Positions 1-12,587 of a DNA stretch of 64,000 nucleotides are shown here, one piece after another. The DNA is from Epiperipatus broadwayi (Eukaryota > Onychophora > Udeonychophora > Euonychophora > Peripatidae): contig JAQFVV010012405.1 in NCBI GenBank assembly GCA_028023455.1, positions 10,716,423 through 10,780,422 of the forward strand, written 5' to 3'. Under the pieces are notes generated by a model. It had not been told where the DNA came from and did no database searches. It saw only the letters and a list, made by a program, of their open reading frames with translations. Numbering within the stretch: the first letter of the stretch is position 1; every line of letters starts with the position of its first letter. A program made the position numbers and the translations under genes.

Positions 1-1436
1 ATAAACTTTTCATTTTTAAAAAAGTCAATAATAAAATTATTGGCAATGTTTGCCATTTGATGCTAATTAAAATTTTAGACTTGTTTTCTCCTAAAATGGA
101 TATTTATTAAAATAAAAGTTATGGAAAACTATAATATACTTATTAAGAAATAAATATTTAATATTTTACAAAAAGAAAGTAAATAATTAAACAAAAAATA
201 TTTTTGTCAATATTAATATCTATAAAAGCAAAGGTTTTTTTTTTCTCCTGAGTCTTTTCTAGTCTTCATGTTGATGTATAAGACAATAATTACTCATAAA
301 ATGTTAATTATCTAAATAATTTTCACATGCTAAAAATGCTATAAGCTATATTTTTATTGAATGTTTTTATCATAAAGTGATCTTTATAGATTTTTGCTCT
401 TGACAGTATTTCAATTTGTTTGTAGAACAAATGTAATATTTATGTAAAAACCATGCAAATGATATAATTAAAAATATTATATGATCAAAATTAAAAAGTA
501 TTATTTGATTTATTTTTTTAATAACTGCTATGTAGCAGCATTGTGCTGATATAAATTTAAACATATTCTATATTTTAAAGTGTTGTTATATTTTAACAAG
601 AAAGTATTTCTCTATATTCCATCTATGAATAGTACAATTTAATGTTATAAATTTTTCTGAAGAATATGGGTTTACAATGAAAAGTAAGGGAGAAGGTGTA
701 TTATTAAAATTCAAAATTTTCATAAGCTCATATATGCTATGGCGTTAATAGCAGTCTATTTATAATATATTAAAAACAAAATATTTTATAATCAGCTTAT
801 TTATTTGTCATATCCCCTCTAATATTTGGTAGTTTTTAGTTATTGCTGCTAGCATTTTTCTGACAATATATTTTTAAAAAAGTAATTATAATCTTTATCA
901 TAAAATTTGAATAGAATAACAGTTGCTTTTTTAAAGTACTTAATTATCCATATTAATAATTTTAAAAAAATGTTTAATATATGACAAAAAGACTACCATT
1001 TTGCTTTAAAATGATCTATGCTACATTTTTTTGGAAAACTTTTTATTTGACAGTAGGTTAATGATTTAACTTTATTTAAACAATATTTATCCTTGATTTA
1101 TTGCAATCCACATTATTACACAAAGAAGAGTTAATCAGTGCAAGAATAGTGATTCTTATTGTCATTTTTATGATCTGGGATTGATCTGGATTAAAGGCAA
1201 TTTGAAATTATTTTCAATAGGTTTGGGATTTTTTCAGACTTTAAGTAGAGTATAAAATAAGAATTCTCACTATTCAATAAACTTATTAATTATTATTTCT
1301 TCAATGTTTCTCTTTGAGGTTCCTTGGAGAGATTTTTATCCTTCAGTTGGCAATTAAAAAACTTTTTTGCATATTTATATTTTAGCTGACATATAATTTT
1401 AATGTTTTCTCAAAAAGCACTCTAATTTGATATCAT
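1..1436. other. AT-rich non-coding stretch
   Basis: No exon with splice consensus, RNA gene or mobile-element signature is visible. The only open frames are short, low-complexity and rich in Ile, Leu and Phe, as expected by chance in AT-rich DNA. It could be intronic or intergenic. Confidence 0.6.
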
Positions 1437-1790
1437 GGCATTCCTCATCATCATCAACCATTATCAATCCACTGCAGGATGAAGGTCTCTCCAAGTTTAA
1501 TCCATCTTCTCTGATCTTTAGATTCTCTTCCCCACAACACCCCTGCACATTTTCTTATTTCATCCATCCATCTCACATGTGGTCTCTTTCTGGGTCTTTT
1601 ACAATCTCTTGGAATCCAGTTTAAAATTTCAATTGTCCATCTATTATCATCTCTTCTAGCAATATGTCCAGCCCAACTCCATTTCAATCTTTTAATTTTT
1701 TCAATAAGGTCAGTAACACCTGATTGTTGTCTTACCCATACATTGCATTTTCGATCTCTTCTTGTTACTCCCAACATACATCTCTCCATA
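1437..1790 (-). mobile_element. RTE-clade LINE, 5'-truncated 3' end fragment
   Basis: On the minus strand this encodes the C-terminal tail of an RTE reverse-transcriptase polyprotein. It reads ERCMLGVTRRDRK, then WAGHIARRDDNRW, then WIPRDCK and RPHVRWMDEIRK, ending ILQWIDNG at a stop, followed by a short (ATG)n tail near 1440-1450. The same tail closes the larger RTE copy at 54.3-57.3 kb and the fragment at 22.8-23.5 kb. Similarity stops at about 1790, next to the 5' end of the downstream CR1-like LINE. The open frame survives, which suggests a fairly young insertion, but the fragment lacks endonuclease and polymerase domains and cannot be autonomous. Confidence 0.88.
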
Positions 1791-1840
1791 CTAAAGGCTA
1801 AACAATGTTAGCATAAATTTGTACTGAACTATTTCCTTTT

Positions 1841-2403
1841 AGTGATAAGGAAGAAATAGATAAGGAGGACCACAAGGTATTAGAAAATGTTATAGATAGA
1901 GCAGAAAAAGTAGATTATGAAACAGTATTGATAGGAGATTCACTAATTAGAGAATGTGGGGATATAATTGCAAGGGAAAATAGAAGTAGGTATGTAAGAG
2001 TATGTTTGCCTGGAGCTAGAATTAGGGATGTAGCAGATAAAGTTAAAAAACAAGGTAGTAGAGATGTATATGTTATGGTGGGGACTAATAATTTATTAGA
2101 ATCATCAGAGAGAATAATGATTATGTAGATTTGATTAGGAATTTGATTATGATTAAAGGAAGAGTAGGAATAGTTGGATTATTACCAAGGTTTGACAAGA
2201 GTTATTTGTTAGATAGGGCATCTTCTATAAATGAGAGATTGAAAAAATTGTGTGAGAGAAATAATGTTATGTTTGTGGATGTGTGGGATTGTTTTATTGG
2301 AAAGAGAGAGTTATATAGTAAAGATGGGTTGCATTTAGGAAAACAAGGAAGTGAAGTTTTAGGGAGTTTGATTTATAAAGAATTTTTTTCGGGAAACTTA
2401 TAA
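1841..2403 (+). pseudogene. LINE ORF1, SGNH/GDSL-type esterase domain, one frameshift
   Basis: The reading enters from 1817 in one frame and encodes VLIGDSLIRECGD, the SGNH block I with its nucleophile Ser. It continues to YVMVGTNNLLESS (block III-like, GTNN) and then meets a TAG at 2126-2128. In the next frame the protein resumes as DYVDLIRNLIMIKG and runs to KDGLHLGKQGSEV (block V, catalytic Asp and His), stopping at 2403. The break lies at about 2110-2120 and one missing base explains it. Known for this family: an esterase-like ORF1 product that may act in RNP formation or membrane contact. The N-terminal part usual in CR1 ORF1 is missing through 5' truncation. Confidence 0.8.
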
Positions 2404-2498
2404 AGGGGGGTGGGTTTTTAAATTGTAATATTATTAAAAAGAATGGATGAAATATAAGAAGTAAGCAAAAGGAATTTGATTTTGATATAAATATAGAT

Positions 2499-5400
2499 AT
2501 GGAGAAGGAATGGGTTTGTAAAATTAATGGTAAGAAAGTAATTTATAAATGTAATGGAGAAGAAAGAATTAAAAGAATTTATAAAAGAGTAGTTAGGAAA
2601 GAAGAAATTGTTAAAATTGGGTTTTTGAATATGCAAGGTGGTAGGAAACCAGAAAAGTGGATGGAATTAAATAAAACAATTGAAAATGAAGAGCTTGAGG
2701 TATTAGCAGTAGTGGAAACACATTTAAGAGAAGAAGAAGAACCTATTTTGGAACAGTTGGTATGGCAGGGTATAAATAGAAAAGAAAAAGAAAAAAGGGG
2801 TGGTGGTATAGGTGTTATATCAAAAAAATATTTAAATATTGTTAAATGTCAAGAACACTTGTGGTTTGAAATAAGGTTGGGTAGACAAGAATGGATGGTG
2901 GCTATAGTTTATATAGCTACTGGAGATAGTCAAATTATATTGGAGTGGAATAGTAACATATACGAATGTTTAGTTAAGGATATACAAAGTTTTAAAGAAA
3001 AGAGGAAGAGAATAATGGTTATAAGGGATATGAATGGACATATTGAAGAAATTGATGATGTAGATAATAAAAATGGACAGCTTTTGAAGAATTTTTGTCA
3101 GAAAGTGAATTTGAGTATTGGAAATTTATTAAATATTTATGAGGGACAATACACATGGTCCAGAAATAATATATTTCACACAATAGATTATGTATTGGTA
3201 GAGAAAGAGGGAATAAATAAAATACGGAAAATTAAGGTATTTGATAATGAAGAAAAAGTATGCACTAGTGATCATAATTTCATTGTAATTGAAATGGTTA
3301 GTAATGTGATGGAGAATAGAAATAAAAGTAGAAATAATAGTGAAAGATGTGGATGGAGAGTAAATGATAAGAATAAGTTGGAAGAGTATAAAATACAAGT
3401 TGAAGAAATAATGGAAGAGTGGGTTGGGGATGAGTATAAGGATTGGTGTAAGGAAGTAGAAAAAGTTGCAAATAGGGTTTTAGGTGAGAATATTGAAAAG
3501 AATAAAAGTAATAAAAAAATTAAAATTAGTAAAAGTGTAAAAGAAAGGAAAGAAGCATGTAGAGAATATAAGTGTGCTATTAAGAATAAGGAAAGTGAAA
3601 AAGATATTAATGCTAAATGGGAAAAGTACTTAGAAAAGAAGAAGTTGGCTAAAATAGATATTTATAGAGAGAGAATGAAATTGAATAGTAAATTGTTGGA
3701 GGATATTAATAAAAGTGGAAGAGATGGAAGTAAAAAATTTTGGAATTATATTAAAAGGAGAAATGTAGGGGAGAGAGAGTTAGTATTACTAGATGTTGAG
3801 GGAACTGAGTGTAGTTCTAGAGAAGATTTAGAGAGAATCTTAAATAGTTATGTAATGAATATAGAAAAGATGTTAAATGTGAATGATAGAATATTAGAAA
3901 ATATGAAAGAATATAGTAATGGGAATATTAGTTTTTCAGAAAATGAACTAAATGAGGTAGAGAAGAAATTGAAAAGTGGGAAGGCAAGAGGTTTAGATGG
4001 ATGGGCAGCAGAGATGGTAATGAATTTAGGATATAGGGCAAAAGTAAAGTTATTATCCTGTTTTAATAAAATGGCACAGAATAGAGTTTTCCCAAGTAGT
4101 TGGAGTAATACAAGAGTAAGGTTATTATTTAAAGGAAAGGGTAAGGATCATAGAAAGTTGAATAATTATAGACCGATAGCGGTAACATCAGTTTTATATA
4201 AAGTTTTCTCGTATATGGTGGCTAGTAAAGTTGTAAAATGGATGGAAGGGAATAATGTAGTGGGTGAAATGCAAGGAGGTTTTAGATTAGATAGGCATAT
4301 AGGAGATAGTTTATTTGTAGTTACACAACTTATGGATATGAGTAGGAATGCAGATAAACAGTTATATATGAGTTTTATAGATATAGAGAAGGCATATGAT
4401 AGAGTAAATAGAAATAGATTATGGATAAGTTTAGCAAATTTGGGAATGGATGAAGCTTTAATAGATATTATTAAGAAATTATATGAAAATAATTATTATA
4501 TATATCAATTAGAGAATATAGAATCAATTAAAGTTAAAAATGATGTGGGACTAAGGCAAGGATGCCCTATGTCACCTATTTTGTTTGTGTTGTATTTGAG
4601 TGAAATGGAAAGAGCAATAGAAAGATTAGGAAGAGGGATAGAGATACCGTTAATAGGTAGTAAGGGAGTATATATTTTGTCAGGTCTTTTTTTTGCAGAT
4701 GATATATTTTTGTGTGCAGAAAAAAGAGAAGATATGGAAGTTATGTTGAGGACATGTGCAAGAGTGGGTAAAGAGATGGGGATTAAATTTAGTGAAGAAA
4801 AATCAAATATAATGATGGTTAATACTGGGGAAAGAGAAGATGTAGAATTTTTATTGGGAGATATTAAGTTAAGTGTGGTGAATAGATATAGTTATTTGGG
4901 AATTATTTTAAGTAATCAGAAAAATTATTTGGATGAATGGGAGAAAAAATTGATAAATGAAGCAAAGAAAAGAAAGGGATTGATAAAGAAATTAACAGTA
5001 TTTTCATATAATAAATATGATGTAGCTAGAATTATATGGAAAGGAGTTGCAGTAGCAGGGTTAACATATGGTAATGATGCATTATATGTTAGTAAAAAGA
5101 TATTAGATTACTTAGAAAAAGCTCAAAGGGAAGTAGGAAGACATGCATTGGATGCAGAAGTATGGACAGCAAGGGAGGCAATTCAAGGAGAAATGGGATG
5201 GTCAAGTTTTCATATGAGAGATGCAAAAAGTAAAATGAAAATGTTTGGTAGATTGCAGTTTATGGATAATAAAAGAATAGCTAAAATAGTATTTAATTGG
5301 GTTATGAGTAAAGGGCAGGTAACAAGATGGGTGAGAAAGGTAATGCGCTATGCAAAAGATTTGGATAAAGAATTTATATCAGTATATTTGTACAAAAGAT

Positions 5401-5918
5401 GGGATGATTGTGTTAAGAGGATTATTGAGTGTTATAGTAGTAAGGAATGGGATAAAAGAATAGATTTATTAATAAAGACTAGGGAGTTAGAGAGATGGAG
5501 AAATAGTATGGAGAGTAAAAAGAGTTTAAATATATATAGAAATAAACAGAATATTAGGTGTGAGTTAATATATGATAATAGTAAGGAAAGTAGTTTATTG
5601 TTTAAGGCTCGAACGGGATCTTTAGCTACAAAAGAATATACATGTAAATGGAAAAATATGGGTGATTTATTTTGTAAATTATGTAAGGAAGGAATTGAAA
5701 ATATTAGGCATTTGTTAATTGAATGTAAATGTTTGAAAACAGAAAGGGTACATATAATGAAGTTGTGGAAAAATAAATATGAAAAGAGTGATTATACAGA
5801 AAGTGAATTATTGGTTTTTATGCTAGGTTTGGGAAAAGATAAGGGGGATTTAGATATAAAGGTTATAGAGTTGACAAAAATTATGTTGTGGAAATGGGAT
5901 AGAGCAGATTATGGGTAA
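2499..5918 (+). CDS. LINE ORF2: AP-like endonuclease plus reverse transcriptase, intact
   Basis: An uninterrupted 1139-codon frame. The N-terminal domain (about residues 35-270) is an exonuclease-endonuclease-phosphatase fold that nicks target DNA: VKIGFLNMQG, VVETHL, DMNGHIE, YTWSR, IDYVLV and TSDHNF give the usual order of metal- and phosphate-binding residues. One oddity is RDMNGH where G-D is usual. Residues about 540-800 are the polymerase: NNYRPIAVTSVLYK, motif A FIDIEKAYDRVN, motif B GLRQGCPMSPILF, motif C FFADDIF. Near residues 1065-1090 a CCHC knuckle (CKLC...HLLIEC) closes the protein, as in CR1-like elements. The start at 2499 is the first ATG after ORF1. ORF2 could still be functional, although its own ORF1 is broken. 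Confidence 0.92.
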   Translation: MEKEWVCKINGKKVIYKCNGEERIKRIYKRVVRKEEIVKIGFLNMQGGRKPEKWMELNKTIENEELEVLAVVETHLREEEEPILEQLVWQGINRKEKEKRGGGIGVISKKYLNIVKCQEHLWFEIRLGRQEWMVAIVYIATGDSQIILEWNSNIYECLVKDIQSFKEKRKRIMVIRDMNGHIEEIDDVDNKNGQLLKNFCQKVNLSIGNLLNIYEGQYTWSRNNIFHTIDYVLVEKEGINKIRKIKVFDNEEKVCTSDHNFIVIEMVSNVMENRNKSRNNSERCGWRVNDKNKLEEYKIQVEEIMEEWVGDEYKDWCKEVEKVANRVLGENIEKNKSNKKIKISKSVKERKEACREYKCAIKNKESEKDINAKWEKYLEKKKLAKIDIYRERMKLNSKLLEDINKSGRDGSKKFWNYIKRRNVGERELVLLDVEGTECSSREDLERILNSYVMNIEKMLNVNDRILENMKEYSNGNISFSENELNEVEKKLKSGKARGLDGWAAEMVMNLGYRAKVKLLSCFNKMAQNRVFPSSWSNTRVRLLFKGKGKDHRKLNNYRPIAVTSVLYKVFSYMVASKVVKWMEGNNVVGEMQGGFRLDRHIGDSLFVVTQLMDMSRNADKQLYMSFIDIEKAYDRVNRNRLWISLANLGMDEALIDIIKKLYENNYYIYQLENIESIKVKNDVGLRQGCPMSPILFVLYLSEMERAIERLGRGIEIPLIGSKGVYILSGLFFADDIFLCAEKREDMEVMLRTCARVGKEMGIKFSEEKSNIMMVNTGEREDVEFLLGDIKLSVVNRYSYLGIILSNQKNYLDEWEKKLINEAKKRKGLIKKLTVFSYNKYDVARIIWKGVAVAGLTYGNDALYVSKKILDYLEKAQREVGRHALDAEVWTAREAIQGEMGWSSFHMRDAKSKMKMFGRLQFMDNKRIAKIVFNWVMSKGQVTRWVRKVMRYAKDLDKEFISVYLYKRWDDCVKRIIECYSSKEWDKRIDLLIKTRELERWRNSMESKKSLNIYRNKQNIRCELIYDNSKESSLLFKARTGSLATKEYTCKWKNMGDLFCKLCKEGIENIRHLLIECKCLKTERVHIMKLWKNKYEKSDYTESELLVFMLGLGKDKGDLDIKVIELTKIMLWKWDRADYG

Positions 5919-6014
5919 ATTTAGAGTGGGGAATGTAAAAGAAAGTGGCTAACAGGTTTATCTGGGCTTAATTGCTGAGATATTCTTGACTTCGTTTAAG
6001 GAGAAGCCATAATA

Positions 6015-6036
6015 CATCACATCACATCACATCACA
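6015..6036 (+). repeat. LINE 3' tail, (ATCAC)n
   Basis: Four to five tandem copies of a pentanucleotide directly after the 3' untranslated region of the CR1-like LINE. Short tandem 3' tails of this kind are typical ends of non-LTR elements that lack poly(A). Confidence 0.7.
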
Positions 6037-9000
6037 ACTCATTTTTTATAAATGACACAAGAATTCAAAAATAAGTAAGAATAGAAATTTTACAGACATT
6101 AGTAATGATATGCTATGTGGAAAAAAATAAGTGTTAATTGAGAAATTCAATGTATTCTAAAGTGTTATAGTGCAGGTGCAATTATTTTCAGCTTTTTTTA
6201 TTTATTTTGCAATTATTTATAATTTATTGTTGCCAGTTTGTATTTATTTAATAGCAGAACTATTAGTTGAAAAAGAAATTTCAAGATATCAGTACTGTAC
6301 AGTTATTATGCAAATATCTTGTAAATTTTCAAATTTAAAAGGAATTGAAATGTCAGTGATTTGTTGTATAATAATACAAAGAAACTGACAATCTCATAAA
6401 TTAGTAAATTCTTTATTCTCAGACTTTGATAGTAGCTTTTTTCATTTGTTATTTTGGAAAGAACAATTGTAATTTTCAGTAGTTTGTTTACATATATATG
6501 CTTCTTTATGCAATGTATTTGTAAAATATTCATTTTAATACAAAATATGTGATTTCAATTAGATTTTATTTGAAAATGTTATTTATAAGAAAACAATTCT
6601 TTAAAACAGTAACTATGATAAAGCAGAAATTAGATTGATAAACTGAAAACAAATGTTTTCATAAACACCATAATGAAATTTTTTTATAATATTTTAATTA
6701 TAATGAATTCAATTACTTTTTGATGTCTAAATAAAAACTCATTTCAATTTGAAAAATGGAATTCAGTTATGTTGTTCAATATTTTTTATACATCTAAAAT
6801 AGTTACCATCTAATTCAAAAAGAGTTATTGTTATCAATATGTATTTAATTTAGAACTTTATTTTTCTATTTTGCAAAGTTCACATATTACTTTTTAAAAT
6901 GTATTTTATTTGTAAACTAATATTTGTGATAAATAATCTAACGATCATCATTATATGATGTAGAATAAAAGTTTATTTCTAAAAGTAAAGTGGCACAAAT
7001 GTAATCAAAGTTCTCACTAGAGTCTTTCAAAAAAGGGTTGGAGTTGATAGCAAATGAGTTAAAATTATTAAACTACACAAACACACACACACATATATAT
7101 ATATATTCTAACCTTGTCTTGTGCATCTTCACTTCCAGATAATATATGATATAAAATAAAACGGGTTCTATCTCAGTTAATAATTAATAACTAAAATATT
7201 CAGCATTAAAATTAAAATATTTCACTAGCTCAAATTTAAAATATGAATAAGGTTCAGTTTATAAAAATAAATTAAATAAATATTTAATATTTTCATGAGA
7301 CTTGAAGTGAAAATACAGATGACAAGATAGATTACATTGAGCCAATATCCCACAGGATACTACCTCAATGGCATAAGAACACTATCCCCCCTTATTACTA
7401 TTTCAAATAACAAACTCATAGTATTCTTACGACTTTAATAACTTCTACTCACTAAGATTAAACTAATAATTACATCTTAATCTTCTATTTATAATAATCT
7501 AGCTCAATAAAATAATCTCAGGTTCATAAAGTTTATTCTAAGTTAATTTAAAAATACGGTAGTAAAATATGAGAAGGGATTTTATGTCATAATCTACTAC
7601 ACTGAAACTAATAATAATAAATAATAATAATAATATTCTTCATTGTTTAACTACTACTGGATATCTTTTCTTTTCGTTATATTTTTATTACCATAATAAA
7701 ATAATAAAATAATTTTATATAATCTTTTACCTTCATGTAATAATATAATAAATACATGGTAGCATATGATAATCTGATAAACAAAGAATGTGTGGCAACT
7801 GATAGCATATAATTCAGTATACTATTGTGATAACTGATTTATGACCAATAAAACAATGCAAAATTATAATTATTTAATTAAAAGAATACCAATAAAATAT
7901 TTAAATTCTTAAATATAACTCTCTATTTATCTTTTTGTGCAAAATTATATTTTTGTTTTCAATTGTTATGAATATATTGTGATTTCATGCAGTGAAGTGG
8001 AGAAATAAACAATCAAGACACAAAAATTTTGAAAAACAAATTTTAACAAAGTTTATTAACAACAACAAATAAAATAAACAATTTATGTACATTATTTACA
8101 ATGGATATCCTTATTTTAATCTTACATTTTTATCTACTAAGTTATATAAAAATAGTTTATAGTTTAGTTATATCTTTATTTATACTTAAGACAAAATATA
8201 AAAAAAAAATGTTACCATTTGGTTTCTCATTATGGTTAACTTATTATAAATATATTTACTTATTAGCAGAATATTTCATCCTTAATATTATTAAACTATC
8301 TTATTTTTAAAAAAAAAATCATAGGACAACATTCTACAGAAAAAACAAAATTAACTTTATAATGAGTATGAATTTCTCAAAATATTAAAAAAAATTTTCA
8401 TCTTGCAAAGTCAAAGATGTTACATAAAATATTCATCCAAAATTCAGTACTAGATTTTAGTGTTTTATCACATGATGTTTACTAATCATAATATATTTTT
8501 ATTTAGCCTTACTTTAGTATGATATAAGTGTAATAATCAATATATTCCTGTTATTCAATAAACAAAAATATACTATGCATATTGTTTATATAATTTACTT
8601 TGTACTATTGTATTTTAAAAATATGCAATACTTATTTTTCTCTTAAAAAAATAATAATAAAGCATTCAAAAATAATTAACATTTTAAAGAAAATATTTTG
8701 TTTAGATACTCTGTTTTAAAAATTTATATTTCATTTCCGAAAATAAATTCAAAATATATTCTATGATTCCTTTCTTTCCCTTAGGATACTGTGGACCTTC
8801 AATTTCAAGTTATAAATTCTATTCCTTCTAAGCAAATAAACCAGTCTTATACAAAACGATAGCATAACCTAAGTTCTAAATTATTTATCATTTCTTTTCA
8901 AAATATCTTACTGAACGATGCAGTGCAAAGAGGTATGACCTTTACCTGTCTAATAACCTCTAATACATGAACGATGTTAAAGCTACTTCTTCAGTTTTAT

Positions 9001-11829
9001 TTAAAACATCAAATATTTAAAGACATATAAAACACTGTCCAAATAAAATGTGTATCAGTCATAGGGCTTTGTTAACTATGCTGATATCCACATAAAGACT
9101 AAGTATTATTTCTATTCCTTATCATATCCTATTTCTTAAAAACATCATCTTGGTTTCCTGTTTACTAAGTACTTCCAAGCCACTATCTCAACATTATTTC
9201 TCAAGATTTTCCACATCTTACATCGATAAATAACTATCTGCATTTACAAAACATTAAATAAAATTCATTGATTATTAAACAATCCCACTGTTCCACAAGA
9301 CAAGTTTGTCTACTTCATCATTCTGTATGTTTAATCATATACAATCTAATCAGAAAATATTTGAATATCAAATAACATGAAGGTTCTAAAAAAATCACAT
9401 AATTATTTGTTATTATGTTGGATTATATCATTAATATAAAAAAATCATTGTACGCATATTTTCAAATCAATCCTATCTCATAATGTTTTTCCAAAATGTT
9501 GTATAAAATGCGTTACATATAATTAAAAAAAAAAAAACTTTTACACTTCATTCTTACGATTCATAGATGATCTAAAGAGAACAAAAATATACTTTATAAA
9601 TTATTGATAGTCATTACTATTACTAAAATAATCTTTATCTGGTCATCATATTCAGTACGCTTCTTCATCCACTAGATACCGATCATTGCAAACATAAAGA
9701 AATATACATTCATACACTTTATTTTTAAATATATTCTTATCTAAATTATTAGATTATTCCATTATAAAATTTTATATCATCAACAAATTAATGTTTTATG
9801 TTTTTCTAATCTTATAAAAAACTTTAGATTTAAACTAGGTTAATAAAATAAAAGGAATCAAAACTATATTTACATATTTTCTTGACAATAGTTCCTGATA
9901 AGTCCAAAATGTTTATTATTTTCTCTAGAGTTTTAAAATGTTCTCCTCCAAGCGCGTTAAAGTTTAAAAATAAAATAATTATTAATCCATTTAGTAAAAT
10001 TTATAGAAAATAATCCTGGGTCTTTACTATTCAGAATGAAAATTATTAAACTGTAATATTAAAGAATTATTCCCATGAAGTTTATTTAATATTCTCTGAT
10101 GCATCACTCTGTTCAATTTAACTTAAGTTATCTGGTAAACTTTTACAATATTTGTATTTTCATGGATCCATCCTTTATTTATCTACTATATGTTCATTTT
10201 TTATATAGGTTTTATTTCTTAATAAGTTCTTTTTAATTTTTGTAAAATATATATTTAAAAAAAAATGTTTCCTTCAAAAAGGACCAAACATTCTATTTCT
10301 TTCATTATATTTTATGATAACTCATACGATATAAATATCTTATTCTTTTTTAAAAAAAAAAAAACTCCTGGATAAGCTTATAAATAATGCGTCACAAATT
10401 TTTTTAGATGGCAAATAGTTTTCTGTTTAAGCTTCCAGAATAATGCCCGAATTATTTTTATATGAGTTAGAATAATCCTCCAGTTGAGCATAAATAAAGC
10501 TGTATTATAATTTAAACCTATTTTATTTCGTAGTATATCCATCTCTATTGCGTAGTTTAGGTTAAACTTCAGATAAATATTCCTGGCAAGTACTTTAAAA
10601 ATTAGCAAATCATTTTCACAAAGTTCTCGAATATATATATATTTTTTTAACTCTCTTTTGCAAAATACTTTTAAAATATCAGTTAGTTTTTTGCAAATAA
10701 AACTATAAGAAAGTATTAAATAAAAAAAATTGACTAAAATTAAAATTTAAAGTATTATCTCTTTGATAGTTATAATTTACCTTTCTCTGGTTTCAATACA
10801 TTATTAATCTCCTCTAATACCCCCCGTGCAATTCATATTTATAGTCTGTAAGAATACCTCATTTGATTGGTTGATTCTTACTTTAGCTTGAGAACAAATT
10901 TACATATATTTTTAGTTTTACAGAATTATATTTGAAAATAAAAAATTATGACGTAATGAACTTAAAATATTATTTAAAATATTACTTTTAATTCAATTAT
11001 TACTTTATCAAAACTATTTAAACATTTAAGATAACTGTTAAAATAACTTTAATAACCTATTCCATTCTTAATATTCAATTTATCTATTTTTATTTAACAA
11101 AATATTTAATTTTTTTATTAACTGTATTCGTCTTCATTACATTATTTAAAACATTCCATACGATAATTAACTTAATATTTATTATTATTTGCTTTTATGA
11201 TAGGCAATAATTCTATCCAATTCTATAATATAACTTTTTAAAATATTTTAAACTTCGTTACTTTAAATACAAACAAGCATGTGTGTGAAAGTATTAGTAT
11301 ACAAGTCACATGATTAATAACTTTGACAGACAATTTTCAATCTATTTCTCTGCCTAGACTAATAAAATTGATACAATTATTATATTATATAAAATAATTA
11401 TAAAATTTGGAAGAACAATTTAGAAAATATAGAATTAAATACAATTTTCACCATCATAAAGTTTATTTTTAAAATGTACGATATTAATTTTGACTATTAA
11501 ATATGATTATAAATTTAAACATAGCATTTATTAACTATAAGTTTTAAACTATTAAAATCGAATTTTTTAAATATACTTTTAATATTTATAGCTGAGTTAT
11601 TTAATATGGCCAGCTTTTACAACCATATGCAACAATATTTAAAGCTTTGCATAACTATTTGTAAATGATTCGCTATAATTTTATATATTACGTATTTGCT
11701 TTAGCCTCAAATTGTACTTTAAAGATATAATCGACAAACTATAATTAATGTATTAAAAGAACATATTCTAAAATTTAAAATTTTTAGTAATTGACTGAGA
11801 TGGACTATTACTGACCTATAGAAAAGGGC

Positions 11830-11830
<1 letters not shown>
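6037..11830. other. AT-rich intergenic or intronic stretch
   Basis: No recognisable protein, RNA gene or element. There are a (CA)n(TA)n run near 7080-7108 and many poly-A/T runs. Open frames (for example 8101-8310 and 10378-10608) are low-complexity chance frames. A strong polypyrimidine-AG at 8784 opens 25 codons to a TAG, and a minus-strand AG...GT pair near 8955-8995 opens 14 codons; neither has enough support to be called an exon. Confidence 0.55.
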
Positions 11831-11832
<2 letters not shown>

Positions 11833-11871
<39 letters not shown>

Positions 11872-11876
11872 TTCAA

Positions 11877-11911
<35 letters not shown>
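11833..11911. repeat. two (AT)n microsatellite runs
   Basis: Long dinucleotide AT runs at about 11833-11868 and 11881-11911, separated by about 12 bases. The following 650 bases to 12560 contain no recognisable gene. Confidence 0.9.
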
Positions 11912-11913
<2 letters not shown>

Positions 11914-12587
11914 CATATAAATTATAAGAAAGCAGTTTATGCTTATCAATACCATTTGCTATCAAAGCAACCTCATAATTATAAAAAAAGGTGACCTCCT
12001 CACAAGAAAATGACCTGATATTTCTCTCTTGTTTAAGACATTAATATTTGCTGTAAAGATTGGCACTTGGACTGTAATATCACTATCAGATTTATTATCT
12101 TAATAATATAAATTGTGATGAAGTTATGGTAATTATCATCATCATCTTTAGTAATCTGTTTAATATGTTTGGGTCTAAGTTTAAAAATGATGGGTTTTGG
12201 AATTATATTGAACTAGAGTCAGAGGTTTAAACTAATATACTGTATATGCATTAAGTGGTTGCTTCCCAGATTCACTACATTGCAATATTGATCAATATTA
12301 TAAAATATATTTGATCATTCTACATTATTTTTATGTCTCATTTTGATTTATGAATATATTTATTAATACATTGAAAACCTAGCTATTTAATGGTAACATT
12401 ACTTTTGGACTCTCATACTTAAAAAGGCTGAGTTCAAATTTCAGATGCACAGTAAAAGCCATAAAGACTAATCTTGTATCATTTTAAATAGAGTAAAAGA
12501 GTCCATTTAATGGTATATATTTTATTAATGAAACATTAAACACTGTAAAGGTATAAATCATTTTGAATTATATATATATATATATAT

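Larger units (their letters stand above)
1817..6036 (+). mobile_element. CR1/Jockey-superfamily non-LTR retrotransposon, 5'-truncated
   Basis: A LINE of about 4.2 kb with an SGNH-esterase ORF1 (frameshifted, 5' truncated) and an intact endonuclease/reverse-transcriptase ORF2, ending in a short pentanucleotide tail (ATCAC)n at 6015-6036. An esterase-type ORF1 is known from CR1 and related clades, which is the basis of the assignment; the exact clade needs a phylogeny. The first in-frame stop upstream of ORF1 is at 1814-1816, so element sequence begins between about 1791 and 1840, just after the RTE fragment. The sense strand is strikingly poor in C, unlike neighbouring elements. Confidence 0.85.

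Noticed and set aside
3129-3398. 89-codon minus-strand frame
   Set aside because: Shadow of the LINE ORF2 on the other strand.
8784-8860. Plus-strand exon after a strong pyrimidine-AG
   Set aside because: 25 codons to a TAG with no upstream partner exon, phase check or polyadenylation signal nearby.
8955-8997. Minus-strand 14-codon exon with GTAAAG donor
   Set aside because: Weak acceptor, very short and no partner exon.
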